Below are positions 28,379 to 35,996 of a stretch of 64,000 nucleotides of DNA, in pieces. The notes beneath the pieces were generated by a model that saw nothing but the letters and a program-made list of their open reading frames with translations, was not told where the DNA came from and made no database searches. This stretch comes from Bacteroidota bacterium. Its GTDB lineage: Bacteria; Bacteroidota; Bacteroidia; Chitinophagales; Saprospiraceae. A program made the translations under genes and the position numbers. The DNA is taken from contig JASBVF010000014.1 in NCBI GenBank assembly GCA_030147525.1, positions 44,599-108,598 of the forward strand, given 5' to 3'. The number at the start of each line of letters is the position of its first letter. The stretch's first letter is position 1.

Positions 28379-30160
28379 ATGGAATTTTCAGAAACCACCC
28401 TTCAATGGCTCGTCGCAGGAATCATCATACTGCTCGTAACCGGGCTGGTGCGTGAAATCTGGCGGCCTTCCATGCTTTTCTTCCTGGCGCTTTTGTTGCT
28501 GACAACCATTGGGGCCATCACGCCTGATGAAATGATGAGCGGTTTCTCCAACACGCAAATCGGCACGGTAGTCCTCCTGCTCGTCATCGGAAACGTCATT
28601 AACCAGACGACGATTGTCCCCGCCTTATTTGATCGTTTATTCAAATACGCAAAGTCATACAAAAGTTTCATGAGCCAGATGATGCTTACGGTGGGCACCT
28701 CCTCTGCATTAATGAACAATACGCCACTGGTTGCGATGCTCATCCCTTACGTTTATAATTGGGGTAAAAAAAATAATATCTCCCCCTCCAAATTGCTGAT
28801 CCCTCTCTCTTACGCCACCATTGCCGGCGGCATGATTACGGTCATCGGAACCTCTACTAACCTGATTGTCAATGGATTAATGGAAAGCGAAGGAATGAAG
28901 CCGTTTTCCTTGTTCGCTTTTGCTCCGATTGGCGTTGTGGTAATGGTGGTAGTCTGGCTTTACATGGTTTTTATCGGTAACAAAATTTTACCTGACAAAA
29001 CAGACCCACTTCAGGCGGTGAAAGACGAAAGCAAGTCATTCATTGCCGAGGTGGTGATTGGCGAAGATTCCCCTTTGCATGGAAGTACGCTCATTGAATC
29101 CACCCAGTTTTTTCAGAAAGTGTTGGTCGTCACGATTCACCGGAGCGGTCGGGTCATCAGCCCTGTGGAACCGGATGAGATGTTACAGAAAGGCGATCAA
29201 CTTATTTTAAAAGGAACCACAGAAGCCATTACAAAATTGATTTCGGGTACTGCCGGTGTTCACATTCCGCAAATGAAAGCTTACGATCCAATCCAGGATT
29301 TTGACCTCGTGGAAATCGTGGTATCCTACAACTCCTCTCTTGCACACAAAACTTTGAAGGACGCTAAGTTCCGCAGTATTTACGGCGGCAATATTGTCGC
29401 CATTCACCGGGAGGATGAGAATATCATGACAGGCGTGGATGAGGTAAAAATCGAAGCCGGCGACGTACTGATGGTGCTTGCCGGACCTGATGCCATGAAG
29501 AAATTCAAGGAGACAGCAGATTTTTATGTTATTTCAAAAGTTTCACAAGAGCGGAGCATCGGTGGGTGGAAATCATGGGCCGTGGGCGGAAGTTTCTTAT
29601 TCATTCTGGCGCTGAACACTGTGGGACTGGCTAATCTTTTCACGCTTTGTCTGTGGTTGGGCGGGTTTTATTACCTCCTGAGAGTCACTAACTTCCGGGC
29701 TGTTCAGCGTTCACTCGACGTGGATTTGGTGTTGGTCCTGGCGTTTTCCATCGGGTTGGGCAAGGCCATCAAAAATACCGGACTTGCCGACACGGCAGCA
29801 CAGGCTATGAACGATTGGTTCGGGCAGTTTGGCGTGGTGGGAGCGCTGGTAGGCGTTTATTTATTATCAAATGTCTTGACGCAGCTCATCTCCAATGCAG
29901 CTTCCGCAACCATCGCCTTCCCGGTAGCCATCGCAACGGCGCAGGTATTCGGAGCCGATATCACGGCTTTCGCAATGACGGTAGCCTTCGCCGCAAGCCT
30001 TGATTTTTCCACGCCGATCGGCTACCAGACCAACCTGATGGTATACGGTCCCGGCGGATATAAATTCTTGGACTATATGCGGGTGGGCATCCCGCTAAAC
30101 CTGGGCTTACTGATCATAGTGATTTCGATGATTTGCTGGCTGTATGGCATTGGCTGGTGA
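28379..30160 (+). CDS. SLC13-type anion permease with two RCK_C (TrkA-C) domains
   Basis: 593 residues from the ATG at 28379; a GTG-initiated extension of 19 codons has no support. The N-terminal half has transmembrane helices and the family loop MNNTPLVAMLIPYV and GTSTNLIVNG. Two cytoplasmic RCK_C domains follow (residues about 220-300 and 310-390: VIGEDSPLHGSTL, VLVVTIHRSGRVISPVEPDE, GDQLILKGTT; then VEIVVSYNSSLAHKTL, GDVLMVLAG). The second membrane half ends with SNAASATIAFPVAIATAQ and FSTPIGYQTNLMV. This architecture is typical of bacterial divalent-anion/sodium symporters such as sulfate or dicarboxylate permeases; the substrate is not determined. Given the sulfur locus 5 kb away, sulfate is possible but speculative. 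Confidence 0.88.
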   Translation: MEFSETTLQWLVAGIIILLVTGLVREIWRPSMLFFLALLLLTTIGAITPDEMMSGFSNTQIGTVVLLLVIGNVINQTTIVPALFDRLFKYAKSYKSFMSQMMLTVGTSSALMNNTPLVAMLIPYVYNWGKKNNISPSKLLIPLSYATIAGGMITVIGTSTNLIVNGLMESEGMKPFSLFAFAPIGVVVMVVVWLYMVFIGNKILPDKTDPLQAVKDESKSFIAEVVIGEDSPLHGSTLIESTQFFQKVLVVTIHRSGRVISPVEPDEMLQKGDQLILKGTTEAITKLISGTAGVHIPQMKAYDPIQDFDLVEIVVSYNSSLAHKTLKDAKFRSIYGGNIVAIHREDENIMTGVDEVKIEAGDVLMVLAGPDAMKKFKETADFYVISKVSQERSIGGWKSWAVGGSFLFILALNTVGLANLFTLCLWLGGFYYLLRVTNFRAVQRSLDVDLVLVLAFSIGLGKAIKNTGLADTAAQAMNDWFGQFGVVGALVGVYLLSNVLTQLISNAASATIAFPVAIATAQVFGADITAFAMTVAFAASLDFSTPIGYQTNLMVYGPGGYKFLDYMRVGIPLNLGLLIIVISMICWLYGIGW

Positions 30161-30177
30161 GTTTTGCAGGGTAATTT

Positions 30178-30185
30178 TACTTTTG
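30178..30185 (+). promoter_or_regulatory. Bacteroidota -7 box for hutI
   Basis: TACTTTTG, an exact TAnnTTTG match; it would place the transcript start within about 15 nt of the ATG at 30205. Confidence 0.45.
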
Positions 30186-30204
30186 TCAAAAAACTCAACC
30201 TAAC

Positions 30205-31449
30205 ATGTCCACTTCACTGCTTGTTTCAAATATCAAAAACCTCATCCTGACGGAAGACTCGCCCCGTAACTCTCCGCTCCGTGGTGCGGATTTAGCTCAC
30301 CTTCCCTCCATCAAAAATGCTTTTTTATTGGTTGAAAACCAGCGAATTAAAGACTTCGGCCCCATGAAAAATTGCCCGGAACGGGCAGATCGGACGATCG
30401 ACGCAACAGGCCGAATCGTCCTCCCTGCCTGGGTCGATTCACACACGCACCTCGTTTTCGCCAAAACCAGGGAGGACGAATGGGTCAACCGGATCAAAGG
30501 CATGAGCTACGAAGAAATCGCCAACCGGGGCGGCGGCATCCTTAACTCCGCCAAACGCCTCCAGGAAACACCCGAAGACATGCTTTTCGAACAGGCGCTG
30601 GGGCGCCTGGAAGAAATCAAAAACTACGGCACCGGCGCCATCGAGATCAAGTCCGGCTACGGCCTCACCGTGGAAAGCGAACTGAAAATGCTACGGGTCA
30701 TACGCCGCCTGAAAGAGTCAAATGAAATGGGCATCAAAGCCACCTTCCTCGGCGCTCATTCCGTCCCGATGGAATACCGCAACGGCAACCGGCAGGGCTA
30801 CATCGATCTGATTATCAATGAAATGCTACCGCAAATTGCCGGTGAGGGCCTCGCCGATTACATCGATGTTTTTTGTGAAAAAGTTGCCTTCTCCGTCTCC
30901 GAAACCGAACAGATCATGGAGGCAGGCGCCCGATACGACCTGAAACCGAAGATCCACGTCAACCAATTTTACTGCCTCGGCGGCATCGCTGCGGCAGTGA
31001 AACATGGCGCCATTTCCGTCGACCACCTCGAAGTGGTGGACGATTCGGATGTTGAAGCTTTGAAAAATGGTGAAACCATCGCCACGCTCCTACCCTCTGC
31101 CCCGTTTTTCCTCAACGACCACATTCCGCCTGCCCGCAAGCTGATCGATGCCGGATTGCCCGTTGCCCTTGCTACCGATTTCAACCCCGGCACCTCCCCT
31201 TCAGGCCGCATGCCGTTCGTGCTGTCGCTGGCTTGTATTCAGATGAAAATGCTGCCCGAAGAGGCGATCAATGCCTCCACCCTGAACGGCGCTTTCGCCC
31301 TCGAATGGGCGGATGAGTACGGCAGCATCGCCAGGGGTAAGGCCGCTAATTTCATACTGACGAAAGAAGTACCGTCGGTGGCGTATTTGCCGTATGCGTT
31401 TGGGAGTGATTGGGTGAAAAGGGTTTTTATCAAAGGGAAGGAATCTTGA
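30205..31449 (+). CDS. hutI: Imidazolonepropionase
   Basis: 414 residues, the usual length. It hydrolyses 4-imidazolone-5-propionate to N-formimidoyl-L-glutamate, the third step of histidine breakdown, in the cytoplasm (no signal peptide). Metal and substrate motifs are all present: DSHTHLVFA, TREDEW, RGGGILNSAKR, GTGAIEIKSGYGL, LGAHSVP, KIHVNQFY, SVDHLE and ATDFNPGTSPS. No hutH, hutU or hutG homologue is in the window, so the pathway is either scattered or encoded outside it. It is followed within 41 bp by a secreted amidohydrolase of the same superfamily. Confidence 0.95.
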   Translation: MSTSLLVSNIKNLILTEDSPRNSPLRGADLAHLPSIKNAFLLVENQRIKDFGPMKNCPERADRTIDATGRIVLPAWVDSHTHLVFAKTREDEWVNRIKGMSYEEIANRGGGILNSAKRLQETPEDMLFEQALGRLEEIKNYGTGAIEIKSGYGLTVESELKMLRVIRRLKESNEMGIKATFLGAHSVPMEYRNGNRQGYIDLIINEMLPQIAGEGLADYIDVFCEKVAFSVSETEQIMEAGARYDLKPKIHVNQFYCLGGIAAAVKHGAISVDHLEVVDDSDVEALKNGETIATLLPSAPFFLNDHIPPARKLIDAGLPVALATDFNPGTSPSGRMPFVLSLACIQMKMLPEEAINASTLNGAFALEWADEYGSIARGKAANFILTKEVPSVAYLPYAFGSDWVKRVFIKGKES

Positions 31450-31459
31450 GAATTTAAAA

Positions 31460-31467
31460 TACATTTG
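31460..31467 (+). promoter_or_regulatory. Bacteroidota -7 box for the secreted amidohydrolase
   Basis: TACATTTG in the short hutI-amidohydrolase gap, about 24 nt before the ATG at 31491; it suggests separate transcription despite the close spacing. Confidence 0.45.
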
Positions 31468-31490
31468 CTCTGAACAAAAACTTTTTCAAA

Positions 31491-32816
31491 ATGAGAAACC
31501 TGCTGACCCTCCTGCTCCTCACGTTAGCCCATTTCACCTTTGCTCAATCCAACCTCAAAGCCCTCGTCGGCGGCACCATGATCGACGGCTACGGCGGCAC
31601 GCCTATTCAGAACAGTGTCATCCTCATCGAAGGCACCCGCATCAAAGCTGTCGGCCACCAGGGCAACCTCCAGGTGCCGCCCGGCTACGAGATCATCTCC
31701 ACCGAAGGAATGACCGTGCTGCCCGGCCTTTGGGACATGCACGTTCACCTGATGATCAACGGCCATAGCGACTACACATACTGGGACAAAAAATACCCGC
31801 CGCTTTTCAAAGACGTCATCATGCCCGCCTCGGCGAAACAACTGCTCTACGCCGGCGTCACCAGCGCCCGTGACCTCGGCGGCCCGCTCGAAGAGAGCAT
31901 TGCCGTGCGGGATGCCATCAACCGGGGCGAAATTGAAGGGCCAACGATGTACATGTCAGGGCCGTTCCTTCAGCACGAGCCTTACCCCGGCACCGAGCAA
32001 TTCCGCTGGGGCGTGAACGGCGCCGACGATGCCCGCCAGAAAGTGCGCAAACTCGCCAACGCCGGCGTGGATTGCATCAAACTCATCGACCAGGATCAAA
32101 TGACCATGGCCGAAGTCAGGGCCGTCGTGGATGAAGCGCACAAACACAAACTCACTGTTGTTGCCCACTCGCACCGCCCCGAAGAGATCCGCCGGGGACT
32201 GGAAGCAGGCGTGGACTGCTTCGAACACACCGGTCAGGCCACCGCCCCCGAATACGCCCCCGAAATAATGGCGATGATCAAAGAACGCACCGGCTCCGGC
32301 AAAAAACTCTTCTGGACGCCCACCATCGAAGGCCTTTGGAACTACGAATACGTGCGTGACAACCCCGAACAACTCGACAACACTTCCTGGCACCTCGGGC
32401 TGCCCGACAGCATCATCCAGGACATCAAGGAGAGTATCCGCTTTCCGCAGCGGCTTCCCTATTTTCAAATAACGCCCTATCGCAAGCCCACGCTCAAACG
32501 CAAATTCGAGCAACTCTCCACCTCCGGCGTCATCCTGCTCATCGGCACCGACAGCGGCATTCCGATGAAATTTCACAGCCAAAGCACCTGGCACGAACTC
32601 GACGTCTGGGTCAACGAACTGGGTTACGACCCCATGCTGGCCATCAAATCCGCCACCTACTGGCCAGCCGTCGCCATGGGCGTGGACAAAGATTACGGTA
32701 CCATCGAACCCGGTAAATTTGCCGACATCATCGCCGTGAAAGGCGACGTCCTCCGCTACATCGCCCTGCTGCAGGATGTGGATTTGATCATCAAACATGG
32801 AAAACAGGTGAAATAA
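31491..32816 (+). CDS. Secreted metal-dependent amidohydrolase
   Basis: 441 residues with signal peptide MRNLLTLLLLTLAHFTFAQS. It is a complete imidazolonepropionase-like amidohydrolase: DMHVHL (HxH), a lysine in CIKLIDQ suited to be the carbamylated metal bridge, VVAHSH, CFEHTGQ and the aspartate in LIGTDSGI, with the closing GTIEPGKFADIIAV strand. Family members act on peptides or cyclic amides in the periplasm; the substrate cannot be read from sequence. It lies just downstream of hutI in the same direction. Confidence 0.88.
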   Translation: MRNLLTLLLLTLAHFTFAQSNLKALVGGTMIDGYGGTPIQNSVILIEGTRIKAVGHQGNLQVPPGYEIISTEGMTVLPGLWDMHVHLMINGHSDYTYWDKKYPPLFKDVIMPASAKQLLYAGVTSARDLGGPLEESIAVRDAINRGEIEGPTMYMSGPFLQHEPYPGTEQFRWGVNGADDARQKVRKLANAGVDCIKLIDQDQMTMAEVRAVVDEAHKHKLTVVAHSHRPEEIRRGLEAGVDCFEHTGQATAPEYAPEIMAMIKERTGSGKKLFWTPTIEGLWNYEYVRDNPEQLDNTSWHLGLPDSIIQDIKESIRFPQRLPYFQITPYRKPTLKRKFEQLSTSGVILLIGTDSGIPMKFHSQSTWHELDVWVNELGYDPMLAIKSATYWPAVAMGVDKDYGTIEPGKFADIIAVKGDVLRYIALLQDVDLIIKHGKQVK

Positions 32817-32817
32817 T

Positions 32818-32830
32818 GATGTTAGCGGTT
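32818..32830 (+). repeat. Left 13-bp terminal inverted repeat of a cassette-like insert
   Basis: GATGTTAGCGGTT; its exact reverse complement lies at 33398-33410. It starts 1 bp after the stop of the upstream amidohydrolase gene and 19 bp before the next ATG. Confidence 0.75.
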
Positions 32831-32849
32831 ATTATAAGACGAAACACGA

Positions 32850-33392
32850 ATGAACTTTCAACTGAATAGAAACTTGGGAAATTGGCTGAGACAACTGAAT
32901 GGAAAAACCGTTGACAGAATTTTTCAAGTTGACTTCAATAAGGACAGAAACGAAGACATTTATTTGCCTTGGTTGTTTTTTATAACATTCTCAGACTTTG
33001 GCAAATTTTTAGAAATTGAAGGCGATTTTGACGGTGACCACATAAAAATTAGTCTCTGCGACAATTCTGAACTTGACAAAAAACTAAAAGAAAATAACCT
33101 GCCTGACGAACCAGACATGTGGCGTGTCTACGAAACTAACAAAGACGAAACACTTGGAAATATTTTAGGACAAAAAATAGAGTTTGTTGAATATGGGATT
33201 GACAAAGATGAATTCGAAATCAATGGAATAAAAATAAAAGGACAGAAAGACTTATTCAATTTCATAAAGTTCAATTGCAAGAAACTCTCTTTGACAATTT
33301 TTGAAGGTTCAACGACAGGCTTGGAAGTTTCTGACGACAGAAGTATAAAACTGAACTTTGAAGAAACATTTGAAAAGTATGACACGAAATAA
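32850..33392 (+). CDS. AT-rich orphan protein, cassette-borne
   Basis: 180 residues; not recognised. Acidic and lysine-rich, no signal peptide and no membrane segment, so probably a small cytoplasmic alpha/beta protein (NWLRQLNGKTVDRIFQV, YLPWLFFITFSDFGKFLEIE, FEINGIKIKGQKDLFNFIKF). The pattern of an N-terminal helix followed by paired strands is reminiscent of small bacterial immunity-like proteins, but that is only an impression. Base composition is strikingly more AT-rich than both neighbours, and the gene sits exactly between 13-bp inverted repeats, both signs of transfer. Confidence 0.6.
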   Translation: MNFQLNRNLGNWLRQLNGKTVDRIFQVDFNKDRNEDIYLPWLFFITFSDFGKFLEIEGDFDGDHIKISLCDNSELDKKLKENNLPDEPDMWRVYETNKDETLGNILGQKIEFVEYGIDKDEFEINGIKIKGQKDLFNFIKFNCKKLSLTIFEGSTTGLEVSDDRSIKLNFEETFEKYDTK

Positions 33393-33397
33393 AAAAC

Positions 33398-33410
33398 AAC
33401 CGCTAACATC
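33398..33410 (-). repeat. Right 13-bp terminal inverted repeat of a cassette-like insert
   Basis: The exact reverse complement of 32818-32830, lying 5 bp after the stop codon of the AT-rich gene. The sequence just beyond (CGTATTGGCAATAGG) has no counterpart at the left end. Confidence 0.75.
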
Positions 33411-33460
33411 GTATTGGCAATAGGTAAACCGAACTATGAACATTCCCGCAACGTGTTCAT

Positions 33461-33484
33461 CATTCATCGTTCATCATTCATCGT
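33461..33484 (+). repeat. Short repeat of TTCATC units upstream of a nuclease-like gene
   Basis: Tandem GTTCATCATTCATC units (33455-33486) whose core matches 25424-25447 (opposite strand) in 23 of 24 positions. Confidence 0.7.
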
Positions 33485-33492
33485 TTAAAAAA

Positions 33493-34113
33493 ATGGCCTA
33501 CACCGGCGGACTCCTCAACCAACTCAACGGGAAGTACGGCATCTCGGCGCCACACCGGTCCGTTCCCGTGATGAAACTCATCAAAGCGCACCGCCCGAAG
33601 AGCCGGGACGAACTGTGCGAACTCATCAAATTTCACCATGAAAACGACTGCCCCTGCGGCGTGAAAAGCCAGGGTTCGGTAGAGGATTTCGGTCAAAAAC
33701 TTTTCGATGCGCAACTGCGGGAGTGGGGCGAGCATCGTTTCACCTTGCAGGAATGCGTGCAGTGGGAGTACGACCTGTTCGTCGTACAGTCGCTGAAGGG
33801 CACGCTGGTAGAGGAGGCAGCGCTGGCGTTTTTTCAAAAAAACCTGGCCTGCGTGGGGCTGTCCGTTACAAAGGCCGAAGGCTATGTGGACGAGGAGTTG
33901 CGGGTGGATTTGATTGTTTCAAAAAATGAAAATCCGCTCTGCGGGATCCAGGTTAAACCACTGACTTTCAACAAAATGCGTGAGGGCGTCATTACCTTCA
34001 ACAAAGTGGCGAATGCGAAGTGGGGTAAGCCGGTTTTTTACCTGTTTTATGATGAAAATGAGAGGTTTGCGAATGCAGATGCTGTAGTGGAAGGTGTATT
34101 GAAATGTTGTTAA
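33493..34113 (+). CDS. PD-(D/E)XK nuclease-like protein, possible MjaI-type restriction endonuclease
   Basis: 206 residues from the ATG at 33493; the 19 upstream codons are the TTCATC repeat. The C-terminal half shows a restriction-nuclease core: VDLIV (Asp139), then 13 residues later GIQVKP (Gln153, Lys155), i.e. D-x13-QxK with hydrophobic strands on both sides, followed by a helix and the strand KPVFYLFYDE. The N-terminal part contains SQGSVEDFGQKLFD and LQECVQWEYDLFVVQSLKGT. From memory this resembles the MjaI family (CTAG-type enzymes), but that is unverified. No methyltransferase gene is adjacent, so it would be an orphan or work outside restriction. Confidence 0.5.
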   Translation: MAYTGGLLNQLNGKYGISAPHRSVPVMKLIKAHRPKSRDELCELIKFHHENDCPCGVKSQGSVEDFGQKLFDAQLREWGEHRFTLQECVQWEYDLFVVQSLKGTLVEEAALAFFQKNLACVGLSVTKAEGYVDEELRVDLIVSKNENPLCGIQVKPLTFNKMREGVITFNKVANAKWGKPVFYLFYDENERFANADAVVEGVLKCC

Positions 34114-34123
34114 ACTTCAGTTT

Positions 34124-34548
34124 TTAATCGGCAGTTTTTTCAAAACTTTGACTGAATTCATCTAATCCAATGTGATTGATTTTTGGAAAATCAATTTTCT
34201 CAAGTGATTGAAAAACCTTGTCGTCAGAGACAAGATAATGGGCATTTGCAGCAAAGGCACAATCCAAAAATTTATTATCGTCTAAATCCTTTAAAACATT
34301 GAAACGGTAAAACACTTCGACCCGTTTTACATGGCTCGACATCAGCAAAGCTTCAATCAACGTATTGGCAGTTTCCTCCCCAAAAACTCAGAAATCTTCT
34401 CTTCATATTCAAGCAAAATCTCTGTAGTCACACACCACTCAAATTCACCACGAATGGCACGGCGCAATAGATGACGGAAAGGTAGTTTGGGAGACAAGGC
34501 GTTTAAAACGACATTGGTATCCAGTACCACTCGCAACTTTTCAGCCAT
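34124..34548 (-). pseudogene. PIN-family toxin gene broken by a frameshift
   Basis: Read in two frames this is a complete PIN-domain ribonuclease toxin of about 140 residues. The first part (from the Met at 34548) has VVLDTNVVLNAL with the catalytic aspartate, then LLEYEEKISEFLG, and runs to a stop at 34357. The second part (NTLIEALLMSSHV, DLDDNKFLDCAFAANAHYLV, SDDKVF) carries the remaining acidic residues in another frame. Adding one G to the GGGG run at 34378-34381 (minus strand) fuses them through the plausible FLGEETANTLIEALL. It is either a genuine inactivating mutation or a one-base sequencing error. The start overlaps the antitoxin stop by 8 bp. Confidence 0.8.
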
Positions 34549-34753
34549 TACCTTGGATTTTCTTTTGGAAACTTTCGACTGTATAGCCCCGTTTTTCCCA
34601 CTCCTCATCAGCCAGTTCGAAACTTCTTTCAAGCAGATACTGTGCGATCAAATCACGGATAGCGTATAAATCTTTTTCCGGGAGTTGCCGGGAAAAAAGT
34701 TTTAGCAATTCCATTTGCAGATTAGTAAGGGGCGGTTGAACACTGGTACTCAT
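34541..34753 (-). CDS. Antitoxin partner of the PIN toxin
   Basis: A 70-residue, charged, mostly helical protein (NLQMELLKLFSRQLPEKDLY, YLLERSFELADEEWEKRGY) of the type usually encoded just before PIN toxins. The start at 34753 (MSTSVQPPL) is preferred over the Met six codons upstream because a TAACTTTG promoter box overlaps the longer start. Its stop overlaps the toxin start by 8 bp, indicating translational coupling. It would bind and block the toxin and probably repress its own promoter, as in other type II systems; with the toxin gene frameshifted it may now be unpaired. Confidence 0.7.
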   Translation of the reverse strand: MSTSVQPPLTNLQMELLKLFSRQLPEKDLYAIRDLIAQYLLERSFELADEEWEKRGYTVESFQKKIQGNG

Positions 34754-34768
34754 GTTGAAGTTTTTTGT

Positions 34769-34776
34769 CAAAGTTA
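34769..34776 (-). promoter_or_regulatory. Bacteroidota -7 box for the antitoxin-toxin pair
   Basis: The minus strand reads TAACTTTG (exact TAnnTTTG), giving a leader of about 10 nt before the antitoxin ATG at 34753. Confidence 0.5.
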
Positions 34777-34821
34777 ATGCTTTTTAGAATTGTCTGTCCA
34801 TTTCATTAAAACAGCCTGCCA

Positions 34822-35322
34822 TCACGGCGAAGCAGCGCCATAAGTCGTCTTCGTCAGCCGTTTTTTCTTTCCAAAAATGCTCCACTGCAATTTCACGATG
34901 AAAAGATTGTCATAGTCGTCGTGAGCGATCTGCACCGAGTCTCCGGTCATGAGCAGCACCATTTCCGGTACTGTGTTCGAGTGCCCGGCGATGACGATGT
35001 CCTTGCCCCGGATGCGTTTCATTGCCTGCACGAACTGGTAAGTCGTATCGGTGCCGTAGATGGAGACAGGCTCCCCGAGCGCATCGGCGAGCGGTTGAAC
35101 GGTGAGTTGCGTGCGCTGGTAGGGTGTGGCGAAAATAGAGTCGATGCCCGCATTCAACAGCCTGTCTTTCAAGGCAATAGCCCTCGCCTGCCCTGCCGCT
35201 GACAGCGCCGGATCGGATGATTCGTCCACTTTTTCGGCGTGGCGAACGAGGTAAAAATGGGAAGTGCAGCCGCTCAAAAAAGCAGCCAGGAGGAGGACCG
35301 GGAAGGTTTGGTAAAATTTCAT
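34822..35322 (-). CDS. Histidine-phosphatase-family lipoprotein (SixA/PGAM-like)
   Basis: 166 residues. Signal peptide with lipobox LSGC (MKFYQTFPVLLLAAFLSGC), so it is a lipid-anchored periplasmic protein. The phosphohistidine catalytic motif is present as YLVRHAEK, with ALSAAGQARAIAL, the arginine-bearing FATPYQRTQLTVQPLA, and the second histidine in VIAGHSNTVPEM. This fold removes phosphate from small molecules or proteins; the substrate is unknown. It follows the rhodanese lipoprotein gene by 34 bp in the same direction, so it may be the distal gene of the sulfur operon. Confidence 0.85.
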   Translation of the reverse strand: MKFYQTFPVLLLAAFLSGCTSHFYLVRHAEKVDESSDPALSAAGQARAIALKDRLLNAGIDSIFATPYQRTQLTVQPLADALGEPVSIYGTDTTYQFVQAMKRIRGKDIVIAGHSNTVPEMVLLMTGDSVQIAHDDYDNLFIVKLQWSIFGKKKRLTKTTYGAASP

Positions 35323-35356
35323 GGAGGTAAAAATAGGCAGCTTCGGTAATTATCCG

Positions 35357-35974
35357 TCAGCAGCCCTCCTCCTCTTCTGCCACTTTTTTCTTCGGCTTTT
35401 GCTCAGGCACGATGGTTTTTTTAGGTGCAGGTTGCGCCACGGGCTTGGGTTTACCAGCTTCGAGTTCCTGCCGGTGGCGCTCCACTGCTTTCTGGAAAAT
35501 GGCGGCAAAGTCGTACCGGGCCGTCTCCGGTGCAGGCGCAGCGGCGTCAGCGCTCAGGTCGCTGTAGCCCGTGTCCAACATTTTCACATTTTCGAGGCCC
35601 AATTGCGTGAGCAACAGCCAGGGCCCATTGGCTTGGGAGGCCGTCTCGCCGTACAGCACGACATTTTTGCTGTTGCGAAGCAGCGCCAGTTGGTCTTTGT
35701 CCAGCAGATTAGCGACGGGGATGTTGACCGCATCCGGGAAGTGGCCCTGTGCGAATTCGGCGGCTGTGCGGAGGTCAACGATCGTCACATCTCCTCCGGC
35801 ATTTTTGGTTAAATCTGCATACGCCTGCGGGGAGAGCAGGTGCGTTCCGGCCATCGCTTTTTGCAGTGCCTCTTCCGGGGAGAGTTTGAAGGCGAGAGAG
35901 GACGGCTGCTGCCCACAAGCGGTGAACAGCAGGCCGAAAACGGCTATTGAAATGAGTTGGAAAGTATTTTTCAT
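35357..35974 (-). CDS. Rhodanese-like lipoprotein without catalytic cysteine, with C-terminal EEEEGC arm
   Basis: 205 residues from the Met at 35974 (a Met five codons upstream is possible). Lipobox FTAC. A rhodanese domain spans about residues 45-140 (VTIVDLRTAAEFAQGHFPDA, VNIPVANLLD), but the active-site loop reads VVLYGETASQ where a catalytic cysteine (YCxxGxR) should be, so it cannot form the usual persulfide there. After the domain comes a long charged, Pro/Lys/Glu-rich tail ending KKKVAEEEEGC, with a cysteine as the very last residue. The next gene upstream has the same design. Likely role: binding or carrying sulfur for the adjacent molybdenum reductase; a C-terminal cysteine arm could replace the missing active-site cysteine (inference). 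Confidence 0.85.
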   Translation of the reverse strand: MKNTFQLISIAVFGLLFTACGQQPSSLAFKLSPEEALQKAMAGTHLLSPQAYADLTKNAGGDVTIVDLRTAAEFAQGHFPDAVNIPVANLLDKDQLALLRNSKNVVLYGETASQANGPWLLLTQLGLENVKMLDTGYSDLSADAAAPAPETARYDFAAIFQKAVERHRQELEAGKPKPVAQPAPKKTIVPEQKPKKKVAEEEEGC

Positions 35975-35996
35975 GATGAATCGTTTCAAATAAAAT

